Shown here: positions 35,754-44,865 of the stretch, in pieces
Layout of the letters: every line of letters starts with the position of its first letter
How positions within the stretch are numbered: position 1 is the first letter of the stretch
Assembly (NCBI RefSeq): GCF_019219065.1
Contig: NZ_JAHUWK010000003.1
Coordinates: 310,001-374,000, forward strand
From: Duganella sp. sic0402
Lineage (GTDB): Bacteria; Pseudomonadota; Gammaproteobacteria; Burkholderiales; Burkholderiaceae_D
Reading direction: 5' to 3'
Length of the DNA stretch: 64,000 nucleotides
Translations under genes and position numbers: made by a program
The notes under the pieces: generated by a model
Told to the model about the DNA's origin: nothing
Seen by the model: the letters and a program-made list of their open reading frames with translations, nothing else
Database searches by the model: none

Positions 35754-37094
35754 TTATCTGGGCTTCGAGCGCTTGCGGATTGATTGCGCTGTCTCATTTA
35801 ACTCCACGACCTGACCGTGAGCAAGCACGGCATTAACCTGTACCTGCTGCCGTTCAGCTTCGTCAGCAACACTGAAACAGCCCGCGAGCGTATGGATGTC
35901 GCGTTGTGCAATGCCTGCTTCCCGGAATTCGTCCCGCCAGGTGGAGGCGATGTCCTTCACTTCGCGAATGATCTCACGTGCTTCAGGCTGCGTGAGCAGA
36001 AAGCGGCCGCATTGGGAGAGTGCGTTCGCCATAGTGCTTGCAGGTCCGAATTCACCGACACCAATGCTCTGTGGTCGGCCGGCCGCTTCGATATGGGGGA
36101 CGATATCGAAAGCTGGAGAAAGACTGTACTTACCAGGTTGGAGCATCAGGAAAGCGTGATTGCGTAAGTGATCATCAACATTACCCACCATGATGTTGAG
36201 CACCATGCGCCGGTACAGCTCATGGGCATCCGCGCGCGCATCAGCCCCGTAGGGCCGCAGTACCTCGGCGATTCCCGCGTATGAAAAGCTGGTCACGTAC
36301 TCGCGACCGTCTGGACTGAATGGCTTCGGATCGAGAAAGCTGTGCGCACTTGCATAGTGAACGCGGCTGCCCTCCACCCGATCAAATCGATCAATAAGCA
36401 GAACAGACCGGTTTAAAATCTTGATGAGCTCGAAACTGGGCACATTGATACCTGCCCTAGTCGCCAGTCTCAGCGTTGCATATTCTGCGGCCGGTACGTC
36501 GAATAGATCATCTGGCCGGCTGAACTTCGCAATGTGTTCTGTGCCGTCGTGTATGACAACCGTTTTAGGACGGACGCCGCCTAAGCCACTGCCGGGGAAA
36601 AGTAGGTGTGCCGTTTCTGCATCGATTCGCACCGCCGGATCGGCAGTGTAGGCCTCCATTTCTCGCAACGCTCTCGCTGACAGTGCACGCGAAGATTGGA
36701 TGTCATTCTTGAGCTGCGGTGGCGTGTGGGGATCAGTGGAGAACCCAAGGCAGCCCGAACCGTGATGGAGCGAACTTAGGAACCATTCAACGGCGTTCTG
36801 CGGCGCGCGGCGATTGGATTCACGCAACAGCTTGAGGGTGAGCTGGGCCCCCCAGGCGTTAGGACCGGCATCGGAGAAAATGCCGTACGTCCCGTCTCCT
36901 CTGCGGGGGATCGCGATTTCATGCGTTTGCAAGGGCACATGTATTGGATCAAGCGAAAACGCACCCAAAGTTTGCAGATATCGCAAACCATATCCGAAGC
37001 GCCCGTTGCCATGCGCATCAAGTCCAAAGCGTCCGATCGGAATCGAAGCTTCGGGATTGGAGCAGTCGAAGACTATACAGGACTCGATCGCCAT
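35754..37094 (-). CDS. hipA: HipA-family Ser/Thr kinase toxin
   Basis: A 446-aa HipA-like kinase. The N-terminal subdomain (FGLDAHGNGRFGYGLRYL) is followed by the Gly/Ser-rich nucleotide-binding loop FPGSGLGGVRPK. The catalytic core NIMVGNVDDHLRNHAFL and SPAFDIVPH supplies the active-site Asp and metal-binding Asp. In known systems HipA phosphorylates glutamyl-tRNA synthetase and halts translation. The start overlaps the HipB stop by 1 bp (TAATG), so the two are translationally coupled. A toxin-antitoxin pair on an island fits a stabilising role. Confidence 0.9.
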   Translation of the reverse strand: MAIESCIVFDCSNPEASIPIGRFGLDAHGNGRFGYGLRYLQTLGAFSLDPIHVPLQTHEIAIPRRGDGTYGIFSDAGPNAWGAQLTLKLLRESNRRAPQNAVEWFLSSLHHGSGCLGFSTDPHTPPQLKNDIQSSRALSARALREMEAYTADPAVRIDAETAHLLFPGSGLGGVRPKTVVIHDGTEHIAKFSRPDDLFDVPAAEYATLRLATRAGINVPSFELIKILNRSVLLIDRFDRVEGSRVHYASAHSFLDPKPFSPDGREYVTSFSYAGIAEVLRPYGADARADAHELYRRMVLNIMVGNVDDHLRNHAFLMLQPGKYSLSPAFDIVPHIEAAGRPQSIGVGEFGPASTMANALSQCGRFLLTQPEAREIIREVKDIASTWRDEFREAGIAQRDIHTLAGCFSVADEAERQQVQVNAVLAHGQVVELNETAQSIRKRSKPR

Positions 37095-37399
37095 TAGAAA
37101 TCTCGCTCAAGAGGCACATCGTCGCCCGAGCGCAAATGCGCAGGCGTATTTGGCTGGCTGACGAGCAATTCGACACCGGACAGTTCCCGCAACGCCTCAA
37201 GCACACTCAAAAAGACACCGATGGAAACACCAGGATCGCCGCGTTCGAGGCGGGTAAGTGTTTGCCGGTGTACGCGGCACGCGCTTTCTAAATCGACCAA
37301 CGAGCGCTTCTGTGCTTTTCTAGCCGTGCGAATACGCTCACCAAGACGCTGAGCAGCACTCTGGACAGCAATAGAATTAAAGGTTTGATCGTGTCGCAT
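37094..37399 (-). CDS. hipB: HipB-like XRE-family antitoxin
   Basis: A 101-aa Cro/C1-type helix-turn-helix protein: the HTH spans about residues 18-75 (LGERIRTARKAQKRSLVDLE, RVHRQTLTRLERGDPGVSIG). The C-terminal tail is acidic (SGDDVPLERDF). Antitoxins of this type neutralise the cognate HipA and repress their own promoter. A long perfect hairpin lies upstream at 37541-37621. Confidence 0.9.
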   Translation of the reverse strand: MRHDQTFNSIAVQSAAQRLGERIRTARKAQKRSLVDLESACRVHRQTLTRLERGDPGVSIGVFLSVLEALRELSGVELLVSQPNTPAHLRSGDDVPLERDF

Positions 37400-37540
37400 G
37401 ATTGATAGTGATAAGACAGATGGCTCTCATGCTATCATCAATGTCGCTTAGATACATCAAAAACATAGGAAATGATGTTTCTAAACGTCTTTTTTCATGA
37501 CAGTATTGCTTTTAAGTAAAAATACCGTATGGATTGACAG

Positions 37541-37621
37541 TGGCGGCCGTGCGTGCTACGCTGGGCGCGCTTCGCGCAGCAACACAACAACACGCGCCCA
37601 GCGTAGCACGCACGGCCGCCA
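37541..37621. repeat. Perfect 29-bp inverted repeat with 23-nt loop
   Basis: The arms at 37541-37569 (starting TGGCGGCCGTGCGTGCTACG) and 37593-37621 are exact reverse complements. The loop is about 23 nt with CAACACAACAACA. The element is much more GC-rich than its surroundings and sits between the hipBA promoter side and the 3' end of the HExxH gene. It could be a bidirectional terminator, a structured RNA, or a small mobile palindrome. No flanking T-run is seen on either side. Confidence 0.85.
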
Positions 37622-37740
37622 GTATCAGCCCGACGCCGGCAACGGAACGTATGAGACGGTAAATTTTTATAGCGACGACAGTAGCTTGACAAGGTCTCTT
37701 CGATTCCATTGATTTGCATCCGAAGGCTGCGTTACCAAAC

Positions 37741-39018
37741 TCATGGCGTGGACACCACGGCAGACCACTCAACCAGCATTTCCTGCGGGACGCGTATCGC
37801 CTTAGCTCGCTCCGGAGCACATGCTTTAAATTCCCTGAGCAGTTCCGCTAAGAACTTAACCACATCATTAGAAAGGGCGACTGCCTGTGCTACGCCTGTC
37901 GCGTGGAACATTACGCCCAATTGTTGGTCTTCCGGTTTGTCTTTTAACATCTGGGCTACTTGAGAATACTCGCCATCGGCTTTAGCAGCCATTAATAAGA
38001 TACTCGCTAGGCGTGAATGGACCAGCGACAGGGCCTCGATGCATTCTCCCTGAAGCTGCAGCGTCAAACGCTCTTGTGGTCTGTCCGCCAACCTATTGGC
38101 TAACACGGCCAAGCCAACGACACATCGAACGGCCGTCAACGGATGGGTCTCCTGTTTGTTCCAGTCACCTTTGAACTGCTTGAATCCCATGAGAGACATC
38201 GCTATGGCCGCACCTGTACTTGCCAGTAGCAATAACCGATCCGGTTTTGAAGATACTGCGGGAAGTAACGCGGCCTCTGCTGGCCATTTAACCCCTGATT
38301 GAGTCACCTCCTGCAGCTCTAACCAAAACCTCGCGGTCAGAGAGAATCCCTGGACATCAGCATCAATCTCATGTGCATTCAAGCGCAGCGAATGAACGCC
38401 AGCACCCTCATTTTTAGAGGCTACCTCCGCAATAAAATCATCCACGAAAAACTCAAACTCAGGATCTTTTTCACCCTGAAGATCGCCACCCGCGCCAGCC
38501 GCTGCCGCAAGCACTACCGGCTTGTGTCCTGCGAGAAGATGCCCTGCTTCGTGACCGACAAAAAATGCCATGACTCCTTGAACTAAAAGCCCCTTCAGCG
38601 AAGCACTTTTGACTTCGATTGTTAACTCTATATCCCGTAGATAGGAAAAGCCGCTCACATTACCAGCGTGATTCACCAGATAACGTGCAACGTCGTCGCA
38701 CAGTTCGTCGATTTCGCGCGCAAGCGTGGTGGTCATGCAAATGACTTCGAAGCTGGCCATCCAGTAAGCGTAGGCATTACTAATTTTACTATCCAGAAGC
38801 ACGAAATGTACTGGCCAGGACTCGGCCTGAAAGTCCCGAGTAAATCTCTTAGTCATGTCCTCGCCCATTTTTACTAACACTTCTAGCTCAGCACCATACG
38901 ACTTGCCGGCAGGTACATCGATAACTTCCCCGCGTCGCTTCTGGTCGAGCGCAACCTGCAAAGCCTTGATTTGATGACTGTTGAGACCCGTACGGCTCAA
39001 AATTGGTTTGTTAAGCAT
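37741..39018 (-). CDS. Putative HExxH zinc metalloprotease
   Basis: A 425-aa protein I cannot place in a named family. The zinc-binding motif HEAGH (156-160) sits in FFVGHEAGHLLAGH. A second motif NAHEIDADVQG (His216, Glu217, Asp219, Asp221) about 55 residues later is the position of the third ligand in gluzincin-type peptidases. It resembles in spirit the phage-exclusion protease Lit (U49) and M48/M78-like enzymes, though that is not proved. The C-terminal half is helical, with no membrane segments or signal peptide. In the island context, proteolysis of a cell or phage target is plausible. Confidence 0.6.
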   Translation of the reverse strand: MLNKPILSRTGLNSHQIKALQVALDQKRRGEVIDVPAGKSYGAELEVLVKMGEDMTKRFTRDFQAESWPVHFVLLDSKISNAYAYWMASFEVICMTTTLAREIDELCDDVARYLVNHAGNVSGFSYLRDIELTIEVKSASLKGLLVQGVMAFFVGHEAGHLLAGHKPVVLAAAAGAGGDLQGEKDPEFEFFVDDFIAEVASKNEGAGVHSLRLNAHEIDADVQGFSLTARFWLELQEVTQSGVKWPAEAALLPAVSSKPDRLLLLASTGAAIAMSLMGFKQFKGDWNKQETHPLTAVRCVVGLAVLANRLADRPQERLTLQLQGECIEALSLVHSRLASILLMAAKADGEYSQVAQMLKDKPEDQQLGVMFHATGVAQAVALSNDVVKFLAELLREFKACAPERAKAIRVPQEMLVEWSAVVSTP

Positions 39019-39634
39019 GCAAAAAAAACTCTAAGAAGTTGTCGGGATAAATCTGAATTGTTATGAATCTTTTGACCGCGCTAGTGGTCAAGTCTTCAAC
39101 CAATTATTGCATCGTCCAATGCAAAGCCGCACAATCATCTTCCCGACAAACGATGCGATTGAATCTCAGCGGAGCAGCCACGTCGCTCAGCGGGCGTGAG
39201 CGCGTCGACGTCGCCCGTGAGGGCCTCGAGTTCCGCGCAATAGTCGTGGATCGCGATGGGGCCCAAACGGCCTCGGTGGCAGCAACGCGGACGGCTACTG
39301 CTGCGGAGACATCAATGGCCATTGGACTCCTTTTGGAATTATGAGGTGCAAGCAGTGGCGCGGCCGTAAGGGAGATGCCTTCCGTCAGTCGCGACGGCCA
39401 GGAGCTACAAGACCTCCAGATCCTCACATACCCAATAGTAAAACCAAAAGGAATTGCCATATCCATCAGGAAATGATTATATAATAAACAAAACATTCGA
39501 TACGGACTAGCTATGGGCGGCATATCTGTCAATGATTATGACTTCTGGTCATACCAAATCACGCATGGAAGCGTCAAAAAATCCACGTCTCGAAAGGTGA
39601 ATTCCGTAACTCGGTCGCTGGTGAAAGCTACCGC
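39019..39634. other. Spacer with a possible protein fragment
   Basis: This 616-bp region lies between divergent genes, with no intact gene. The minus-strand fragment described at 39135-39278 is the only protein-like part. The promoter of the ABC-3C operon should lie in the last 150 bp, which are AT-rich, but I cannot fix its elements. Confidence 0.5.
39135..39278 (-). pseudogene. Protein-like fragment, family unknown
   Basis: The frame reads GPIAIHDYCAELEALTGDVD, then ALTPAERRGC and ends SGR at a TGA. The balanced composition and absence of frequent stops suggest the end of a lost gene. The part upstream reads as non-coding. No start or SD is present. Confidence 0.3.
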
Positions 39635-40810
39635 ATGAGCGAGACGCTGCCTCAACTCGTTAAACATGCGGCGGCCGGACCGTATCTTGGATTTGCGTTG
39701 CAGCCAGTGAGGCTATGCTACTACCTTCTGAGCAGTCCGCGTGACGCAAGCGTGTCTCTTGAATACTTGGACGATGTTGCTGTCCATTATGCTGACGGTA
39801 CGCTATTGCTGGAGCAATGCAAAAGTGCTCTGGCGCACAACCCGCTTTCTGACTGGTCGGATGATCTTTGGAAGACGATCGCAAATTGGCTTGACGCGGT
39901 GGAAACGCAGAAGGTAGATGGTGCTAAAGCATCATTCCAACTCTACGTGACACCTTCGAAGTCAGGCAAGCTGAGTACTGCGATTCATACAGCAGCCGAC
40001 GCAAAATCTATTGACGCGCTTGTTAAACACATCAAAGACAAGCTGAAGAAAAAAGCCAATTCGCCAAAATGCTTACCTTATGTTGAGAAGTTTATCAATG
40101 CAACTGACACCCTGCGCTCAGCGGTTATCGGCAAGACCATCGTCTCTGCCACAGACACTGACCCAGTAGAGCCCATTCGTCGGCTGTTGAGGCCCGCGAT
40201 CCCAGAGGCGTTGCTTGATGTGATCTGCGCCTCTGCGATTGGGCAAGCCAAGGAGGCTGCCGACAAATGCATTCGCAGGAAGGTTCCAGCGCTGTTAGCC
40301 GTAGCGGAGTTCCAAACAAACTTTCACGCCTTTGTCCAGCAGAACAACATGGCGGGCTATCTGCCGACCTTCACGGCCACCCCATCCAAAGATGCCGCAA
40401 AGGCTCTCCTAAATAGGCGCCCTGTATTTGTGCGGCAACTGCAGCTGATAGAGGCGACTGAAGAACAACAGCTCCGAGCGGCCAGTGACCTCATGCGCAC
40501 TTCGGGCGATAAGGTGAAGTGGGCGGAACAAGGCCTCGTCTTTAACCGCACCGTTGAGGACTGGGAAGTCACCTTACTGCGCAAGCACGATGCGGCTCGG
40601 AGCGAGGTCAATGACACTTACTCCGAAAAAACTCAGGAGGCTCAAGGAAGAATCATTTACAGCCGCTGTGCCGGTATGGAAGTACCGCTCGATAGTCGGG
40701 CAGTACCAGGTCATTTTACCCATGGTGGCTTCCACGATCTGGCCGATAGGCGAGAATTGGGTTGGCACGCGGAGTACCAGACGCTTCTGAATGAGGAGGA
40801 CAAGAAGTGA
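39635..40810 (+). CDS. ABC-3C system effector, restriction-nuclease-like N-terminus
   Basis: A 391-aa first gene of a three-gene operon. The N-terminal 65 residues (GPYLGFALQPVRLCYYLL; then VSLEYLDDVAVHYADGTLLLE) have the D...[EQ]xK layout of REase-fold nucleases: Asp46/47 and QCK (61-63), as in the Cap4-type dsDNA endonuclease domain. The middle and C-terminal parts are helical with no known motif. In ABC-3C systems the first gene is the effector, here probably cutting DNA. The stop overlaps the next gene's GTG start by 4 bp. Nuclease assignment is inference from motif spacing and context. Confidence 0.7.
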   Translation: MSETLPQLVKHAAAGPYLGFALQPVRLCYYLLSSPRDASVSLEYLDDVAVHYADGTLLLEQCKSALAHNPLSDWSDDLWKTIANWLDAVETQKVDGAKASFQLYVTPSKSGKLSTAIHTAADAKSIDALVKHIKDKLKKKANSPKCLPYVEKFINATDTLRSAVIGKTIVSATDTDPVEPIRRLLRPAIPEALLDVICASAIGQAKEAADKCIRRKVPALLAVAEFQTNFHAFVQQNNMAGYLPTFTATPSKDAAKALLNRRPVFVRQLQLIEATEEQQLRAASDLMRTSGDKVKWAEQGLVFNRTVEDWEVTLLRKHDAARSEVNDTYSEKTQEAQGRIIYSRCAGMEVPLDSRAVPGHFTHGGFHDLADRRELGWHAEYQTLLNEEDKK

Positions 40811-41316
40811 CGGATAGCACTCGCACATCACGCCTAAGTGAGGCTGCAGTTGTTCAGAATGAGGCGCTGGGCGCGTACGCGATCTGGCGATTCGGTCTTG
40901 GATTTCAGGAGCGCGATGGACAGGCTGTGCCCTTACCTCTCACATTCTTGCTTTTGCCACTGGTCCTTCACGGGCCGACCCTAGCTATGGTGCTGAGCAC
41001 GCAGAAAGCTTCTGGCTTGCATCTTTTCGCCGGCAAACTTGGCGAGCAGCGCGAAGACCTTTTGGCGGTGCACGGTCGGGCCTTGGCGTTCCGTCAACTA
41101 ACGTTTGAATCACTCATCGTCGCCGAGCAGTCTCGATTGGTTAGAATCGAACCCAGTGCCGCAACGGTCCGAGCATTCAGTCCGCACCATGAACTGCTGG
41201 CTCCGTCGCTTCCTGAGCGAATTCGACGAATCGCACCGGCCTGTGAAAAGGTCGGGTACTGGTTTTCCGGCCTATCCGACCAGCAGGTCGCTCACACATT
41301 GAAGGTAGGGTTCTAA
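40807..41316 (+). CDS. ABC-3C middle component
   Basis: A 169-aa protein with the length and position of the small middle component (MC) of ABC three-component systems. It is read from GTG at 40807, overlapping the effector stop (GTGA). The ATPase ATG overlaps its stop by 1 bp. Features: NEALGAYAIWRFGLGF and the hydrophobic strand LPLTFLLLPLVLH near residues 45-55, then helical. The MC is thought to link effector and ATPase. Call rests on context and size. Confidence 0.65.
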   Translation: MTDSTRTSRLSEAAVVQNEALGAYAIWRFGLGFQERDGQAVPLPLTFLLLPLVLHGPTLAMVLSTQKASGLHLFAGKLGEQREDLLAVHGRALAFRQLTFESLIVAEQSRLVRIEPSAATVRAFSPHHELLAPSLPERIRRIAPACEKVGYWFSGLSDQQVAHTLKVGF

Positions 41317-43271
41317 TGCACTTCCAACTGTTGCAGGTCATTTTGTGGCCGCGAAAAGGCGGTGAACCGAGGATAGTCAAATTCGAGCCCAGCATGGTGA
41401 ATGTCATCAGCGGCGCATCCAAGACAGGGAAGTCTTCTGTCATCCCGATCATTGACTACTGCTTGGGTTCAGAAAAGTGTGCAATTCCCGTGGGCGTAAT
41501 TCGAGATACGTGTTCATGGTTTGGTGTTTTAGTCGACACGCTCGAAGGGCAGAAGCTGCTAGCTCGAAAGGAGCCCGGTGGCCTGAAAGCGTCCGGCGAA
41601 ATGCTGCTACTGGAAAGCCCTGTCGTTGAGGTCCCATCAACCATCACGGCGAAAAACCAGAATGTCGATTATGTGAAGGCCGTCTTGAACAGGCTCTCGG
41701 GTCTGTCGAATTTGCCAGTGGAGGCTAGCACAGATGAGCGGTTCAAGTCGCGAGTGAGCTTCCGCGACCTGATGGCCTTCCTCTTCCAGCCCCAGAACAT
41801 CGTTGCCAACCCCGATGTGCTGTTCTTCAAGGCTGACACTACTGAACACCGGGAAAAGCTGAAGACCATCTTCCCTTACGTGCTCGGCGCGATTAGCCCT
41901 GAACTGCTTCAGGCTCGGCATAACCTTGACCGGCTGTCGCGGCTCCTTCGTCGCAAAGAGGGGGAATTGAAAGCGCGTCGGGATACAGGTTCCGCTTGGC
42001 AGCGCGAAGGATTCGCCTGGGCCCGTCTAGCGATTGAATATGGGCTTTTACCAGCATTCACAGTGGTTCCGGATGACTGGCCCTCTACTGTCGATCTGCT
42101 CCGAGAGGCGCTCCACAGCGACATGCGGCTCGCTACGCCTACTTTGGCTGCGATGGACGTCATTATGAGCCGGCTTACCGAACTGCGTGCAGCGGAGTCG
42201 AAGCTGGCGATGGAACTCAATCAGTCCCGTCAACGCCTCCATGAAATGCGTCGTCTCGACGAAAGTAGCGACGAGTACCGTGATGGCCTCCACATACAAC
42301 GTGACCGCTTGAGCTTATCGGCTTGGATTCGAGACCTTGCTTCAGAACATCCAGCCGCAGTTCTTGAGCCCAGCGAAGCTGGTCGCGCGCGAATAGACCA
42401 GCTGTGTCAAGCACTCGAAGGCATTGAGTTGAGGCTGAGGTCCTATCCTGAGGTTGCAGAATCGCTTGGAAAAGAAACACTGCGCCAACGTGAGGCGGTC
42501 GACACCGTGCTCAGCAACTTGGCCGCCGTGCGGACGGAGATTCGCACGCTGGAGGGACAATCTGATGAGGCTCGGAAGGTCACCACGCGAGGGGAGGAAA
42601 TTTCCCGATTCCTTGGACGGTTGCAGGAGGCTCTCAGGCTGTACGACGCTGCTGACACATCCTCTGAACTGAACCAAGAGATTTCGACGTTAAGGGTAGA
42701 GGTCGAAAGACTGGTCAAGTTGGTGTCCGAGCATGAGATTGGACGGAAGCTGGAGAACGCGCTCAACACTATCCAAGACATCTCTGGCAGGCTAATTCCA
42801 CAGCTCGACGGTGAGTGGCCTGATGCACCAATTCGTCTTGTCATCCAAGACCTCACCGTAAAAGTTATTCGCGAAACGCGCGACGACTTCCTTTGGGAGA
42901 TCGGTAGCGGTGCAAACTGGCTTGCATACCACATTGCGCTCAGTCTCGCGCTGCAAGGATACTTCTTGCGCTTGCCGCAGCACCCTGTTCCCGCGCTACT
43001 GATCTATGATCAGCCAAGCCAAGTTTACTTCCCTGCACGTCGCGCTGGAAAAATGGTGGACGACGAGCTTGATCCCGCTTGGAAGAATGAAGACGTGGTC
43101 GCAGTTAGGAAGGTCTTCACACTGTTCAACGAAATCATCGCCAAGACAAAAGGACGACTCCAAATCATTGTTCTCGACCATGCCGACGAAGAGGTTTGGG
43201 GCGGACTTAACAACGTTCATCTCGTCGAGGAATGGCGTGGCAGGGGGCTTGTACCAGACGTTTGGGTTTAG
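41316..43271 (+). CDS. ABC-3C SMC-like ATPase (DUF3732 type)
   Basis: A 651-aa ATPase. N-terminal Walker A SGASKTGKSSVIPI (about 32-45) in the DUF3732-type context (VNVISGASKTGKSS, YCLGSEKCAIPVGV). Residues 200-480 form a long coiled coil (LRRKEGELKARRDTG; VRTEIRTLEGQSDEARK). The C-terminal Walker B-like segment is LLIYDQPSQVYFP (Asp565), followed by IIVLDHADEEVW. The three genes 39635-43271 overlap end to end, so the operon looks complete. Such systems are recognised conflict modules; sensing by the ATPase would license the nuclease effector. Confidence 0.85.
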   Translation: MHFQLLQVILWPRKGGEPRIVKFEPSMVNVISGASKTGKSSVIPIIDYCLGSEKCAIPVGVIRDTCSWFGVLVDTLEGQKLLARKEPGGLKASGEMLLLESPVVEVPSTITAKNQNVDYVKAVLNRLSGLSNLPVEASTDERFKSRVSFRDLMAFLFQPQNIVANPDVLFFKADTTEHREKLKTIFPYVLGAISPELLQARHNLDRLSRLLRRKEGELKARRDTGSAWQREGFAWARLAIEYGLLPAFTVVPDDWPSTVDLLREALHSDMRLATPTLAAMDVIMSRLTELRAAESKLAMELNQSRQRLHEMRRLDESSDEYRDGLHIQRDRLSLSAWIRDLASEHPAAVLEPSEAGRARIDQLCQALEGIELRLRSYPEVAESLGKETLRQREAVDTVLSNLAAVRTEIRTLEGQSDEARKVTTRGEEISRFLGRLQEALRLYDAADTSSELNQEISTLRVEVERLVKLVSEHEIGRKLENALNTIQDISGRLIPQLDGEWPDAPIRLVIQDLTVKVIRETRDDFLWEIGSGANWLAYHIALSLALQGYFLRLPQHPVPALLIYDQPSQVYFPARRAGKMVDDELDPAWKNEDVVAVRKVFTLFNEIIAKTKGRLQIIVLDHADEEVWGGLNNVHLVEEWRGRGLVPDVWV

Positions 43272-43484
43272 CCGGTCTATAACTCATGTAAATAAATTCA
43301 GCCAGAATGAGAACATCGCGACGCGAAGTCCGCTGTAAAGTGAGTTTATCGCCAGCTAAGAGGTTGCTTCCCACGACACTTACTTGGCTACCACTAAGGC
43401 GGTAATACGATCCGGCGAGCCCGCCTCGCGCGACGGTTACTCCGGGATCGATACGGCATCGCGGCAGGCATGTGGGGACGAGAC

Positions 43485-43975
43485 TGCGCTGAAGCTGCGC
43501 GCTGATTGACGAGGAAATGCACTAGCCCGCCTTTCTATTTCAGCAGGCGCATGCTGGTTTTCTGGCACACGGCGGGCCACGTGGTCAACCGCAAGCGCGC
43601 GCAGCGCCTGATATGCAGTATCGGTCTAGCGGGCATTGCGCCGGGACTGACATGAGCCGCACGCATCCTTGGCACAAGTTCTATCCGTACCTGTTGCACG
43701 ACGTCCCGGTGATGCGGCCCGACCAAGTATGGTCAATAATACCACCTACATCCGGTTGGCGCGGAGCGTCACGTATCTGGTGGCTATCAGCGACTGGCAC
43801 AGCCGCAAGGGGCTGTCCGTCGCATCAGCAATAGCATGGGCGCGTCGGTACCTGAAGGAATACGCAAATATGGCTGAACTGAAGGTAGGCCTAGCGCAGC
43901 CTGATACTTTCTACAACGCCGAGCGCACCCGTCGCTGAGCTTCCAGGCGCCCGACCAAGTCTGTCACGGCTGGTT
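43485..43975 (+). pseudogene. IS3-family transposase (orfB) relic
   Basis: Broken in several frames. The pieces match the DDE integrase core of IS3-type orfB: ALIDEEMH, then FWHTAGHVVNRKRAQRLI, then HPWHKFYPYLLHDVPVMRPD, then TYIRLARSVTYLVAISDWHS and later NMAELKVGLAQ with FYNAERTRR and LSFQAPDQV. The family consensus (YPYLLRDVP..RPNQVWSTD.TYIRL) is plain. The catalytic Asp and internal region are damaged or deleted, and no inverted repeats are visible. It is non-functional. Confidence 0.75.
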
Positions 43976-44175
43976 TGGCCGCGCTGCGCTGATCGTGACC
44001 TGCTCGGCAACGACGGCAAGACGCTGTAGAAAAAAGCAGATGGGACAGCGTCGAGCAGCTAATAAAGTGGAATTGGACACAGCTTAAATTAACCGGCAAG
44101 TGTCTTTACTGACAGGTCCACTTTAGAAATCGCCCCCAATTTCGGACGCTCAGGCTCCATTGGAGCGCTGCTCAC

Positions 44176-44865
44176 TCAGTAATCCGGCCATACCTGTTGC
44201 TGATAGACTTTTGACGCTTGGAGCAACGCTTGGGCTCTTGGCAAATTATTCATTTGCACTGCCTTAGATGCAAGTTCTGTGAGCCGTAAAATCTTTCCCT
44301 TCACTTCAGTAGCGTAGGCGTGCATGGTTGCCAGATTGTCCAACTGCAAATCCCGAATCATATTTTTGGCAGCTTGCGGATTAGGTGCAGCCGGTCGCAC
44401 CCGATATACCCAGCCATTTAATATTTCGATGTTTTGATGATAGTCGTCAAAATAGGGATGTATCCACTTGAAAACACCCATTGTCGCTACATATTCGTTC
44501 GCGGTAACAACCGCAGCATCCCCAAGTTCAGCGGTGGATTTGACAAAATTACAAGGCCGACACGCAATCGTCAGATTTACCGGACAAAAGATCCATTTCT
44601 TGTAATGCGGTTTTGACTTGTCCAGATAGTGTTCGATATCTTCCAGCGCGTTCCGGCGTTCGATAGTGATCATTCGACGACAAAATATACAGCGGCCCTG
44701 CTGCTGCTCGCGTAGCGCATGACGCAGATTGAGCTTAACCCGTTTAAATCGGTTGTCTTTCCAAGCGATTGTTCCATTTAAGACAAGTAATCGATCTAGC
44801 TTGCTGACCCCATTCTTCAGCAAGTATCTGTGGGTCGGATATAGGCGTGATGGGCCAAAATTCAT
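44176..44865 (-). CDS. HNH endonuclease of a Septu-like pair
   Basis: A 229-aa HNH protein. The zinc knuckles CIFC (59-62) and CRPC (102-105) flank the HNH core EDIEHYLDK (His79) with Asn97 in VNLTIACRPCN. The size and second-gene position match PtuB of Septu systems. Its ATG overlaps the ATPase stop by 4 bp (ATGA), so translation is coupled. It would be the DNA-cutting effector. The C-terminal 90 residues (NMIRDLQLDN, ELASKAVQMN) are helical and may bind the ATPase. Assignment to Septu is inference from pairing. Confidence 0.8.
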   Translation of the reverse strand: MNFGPSRLYPTHRYLLKNGVSKLDRLLVLNGTIAWKDNRFKRVKLNLRHALREQQQGRCIFCRRMITIERRNALEDIEHYLDKSKPHYKKWIFCPVNLTIACRPCNFVKSTAELGDAAVVTANEYVATMGVFKWIHPYFDDYHQNIEILNGWVYRVRPAAPNPQAAKNMIRDLQLDNLATMHAYATEVKGKILRLTELASKAVQMNNLPRAQALLQASKVYQQQVWPDY

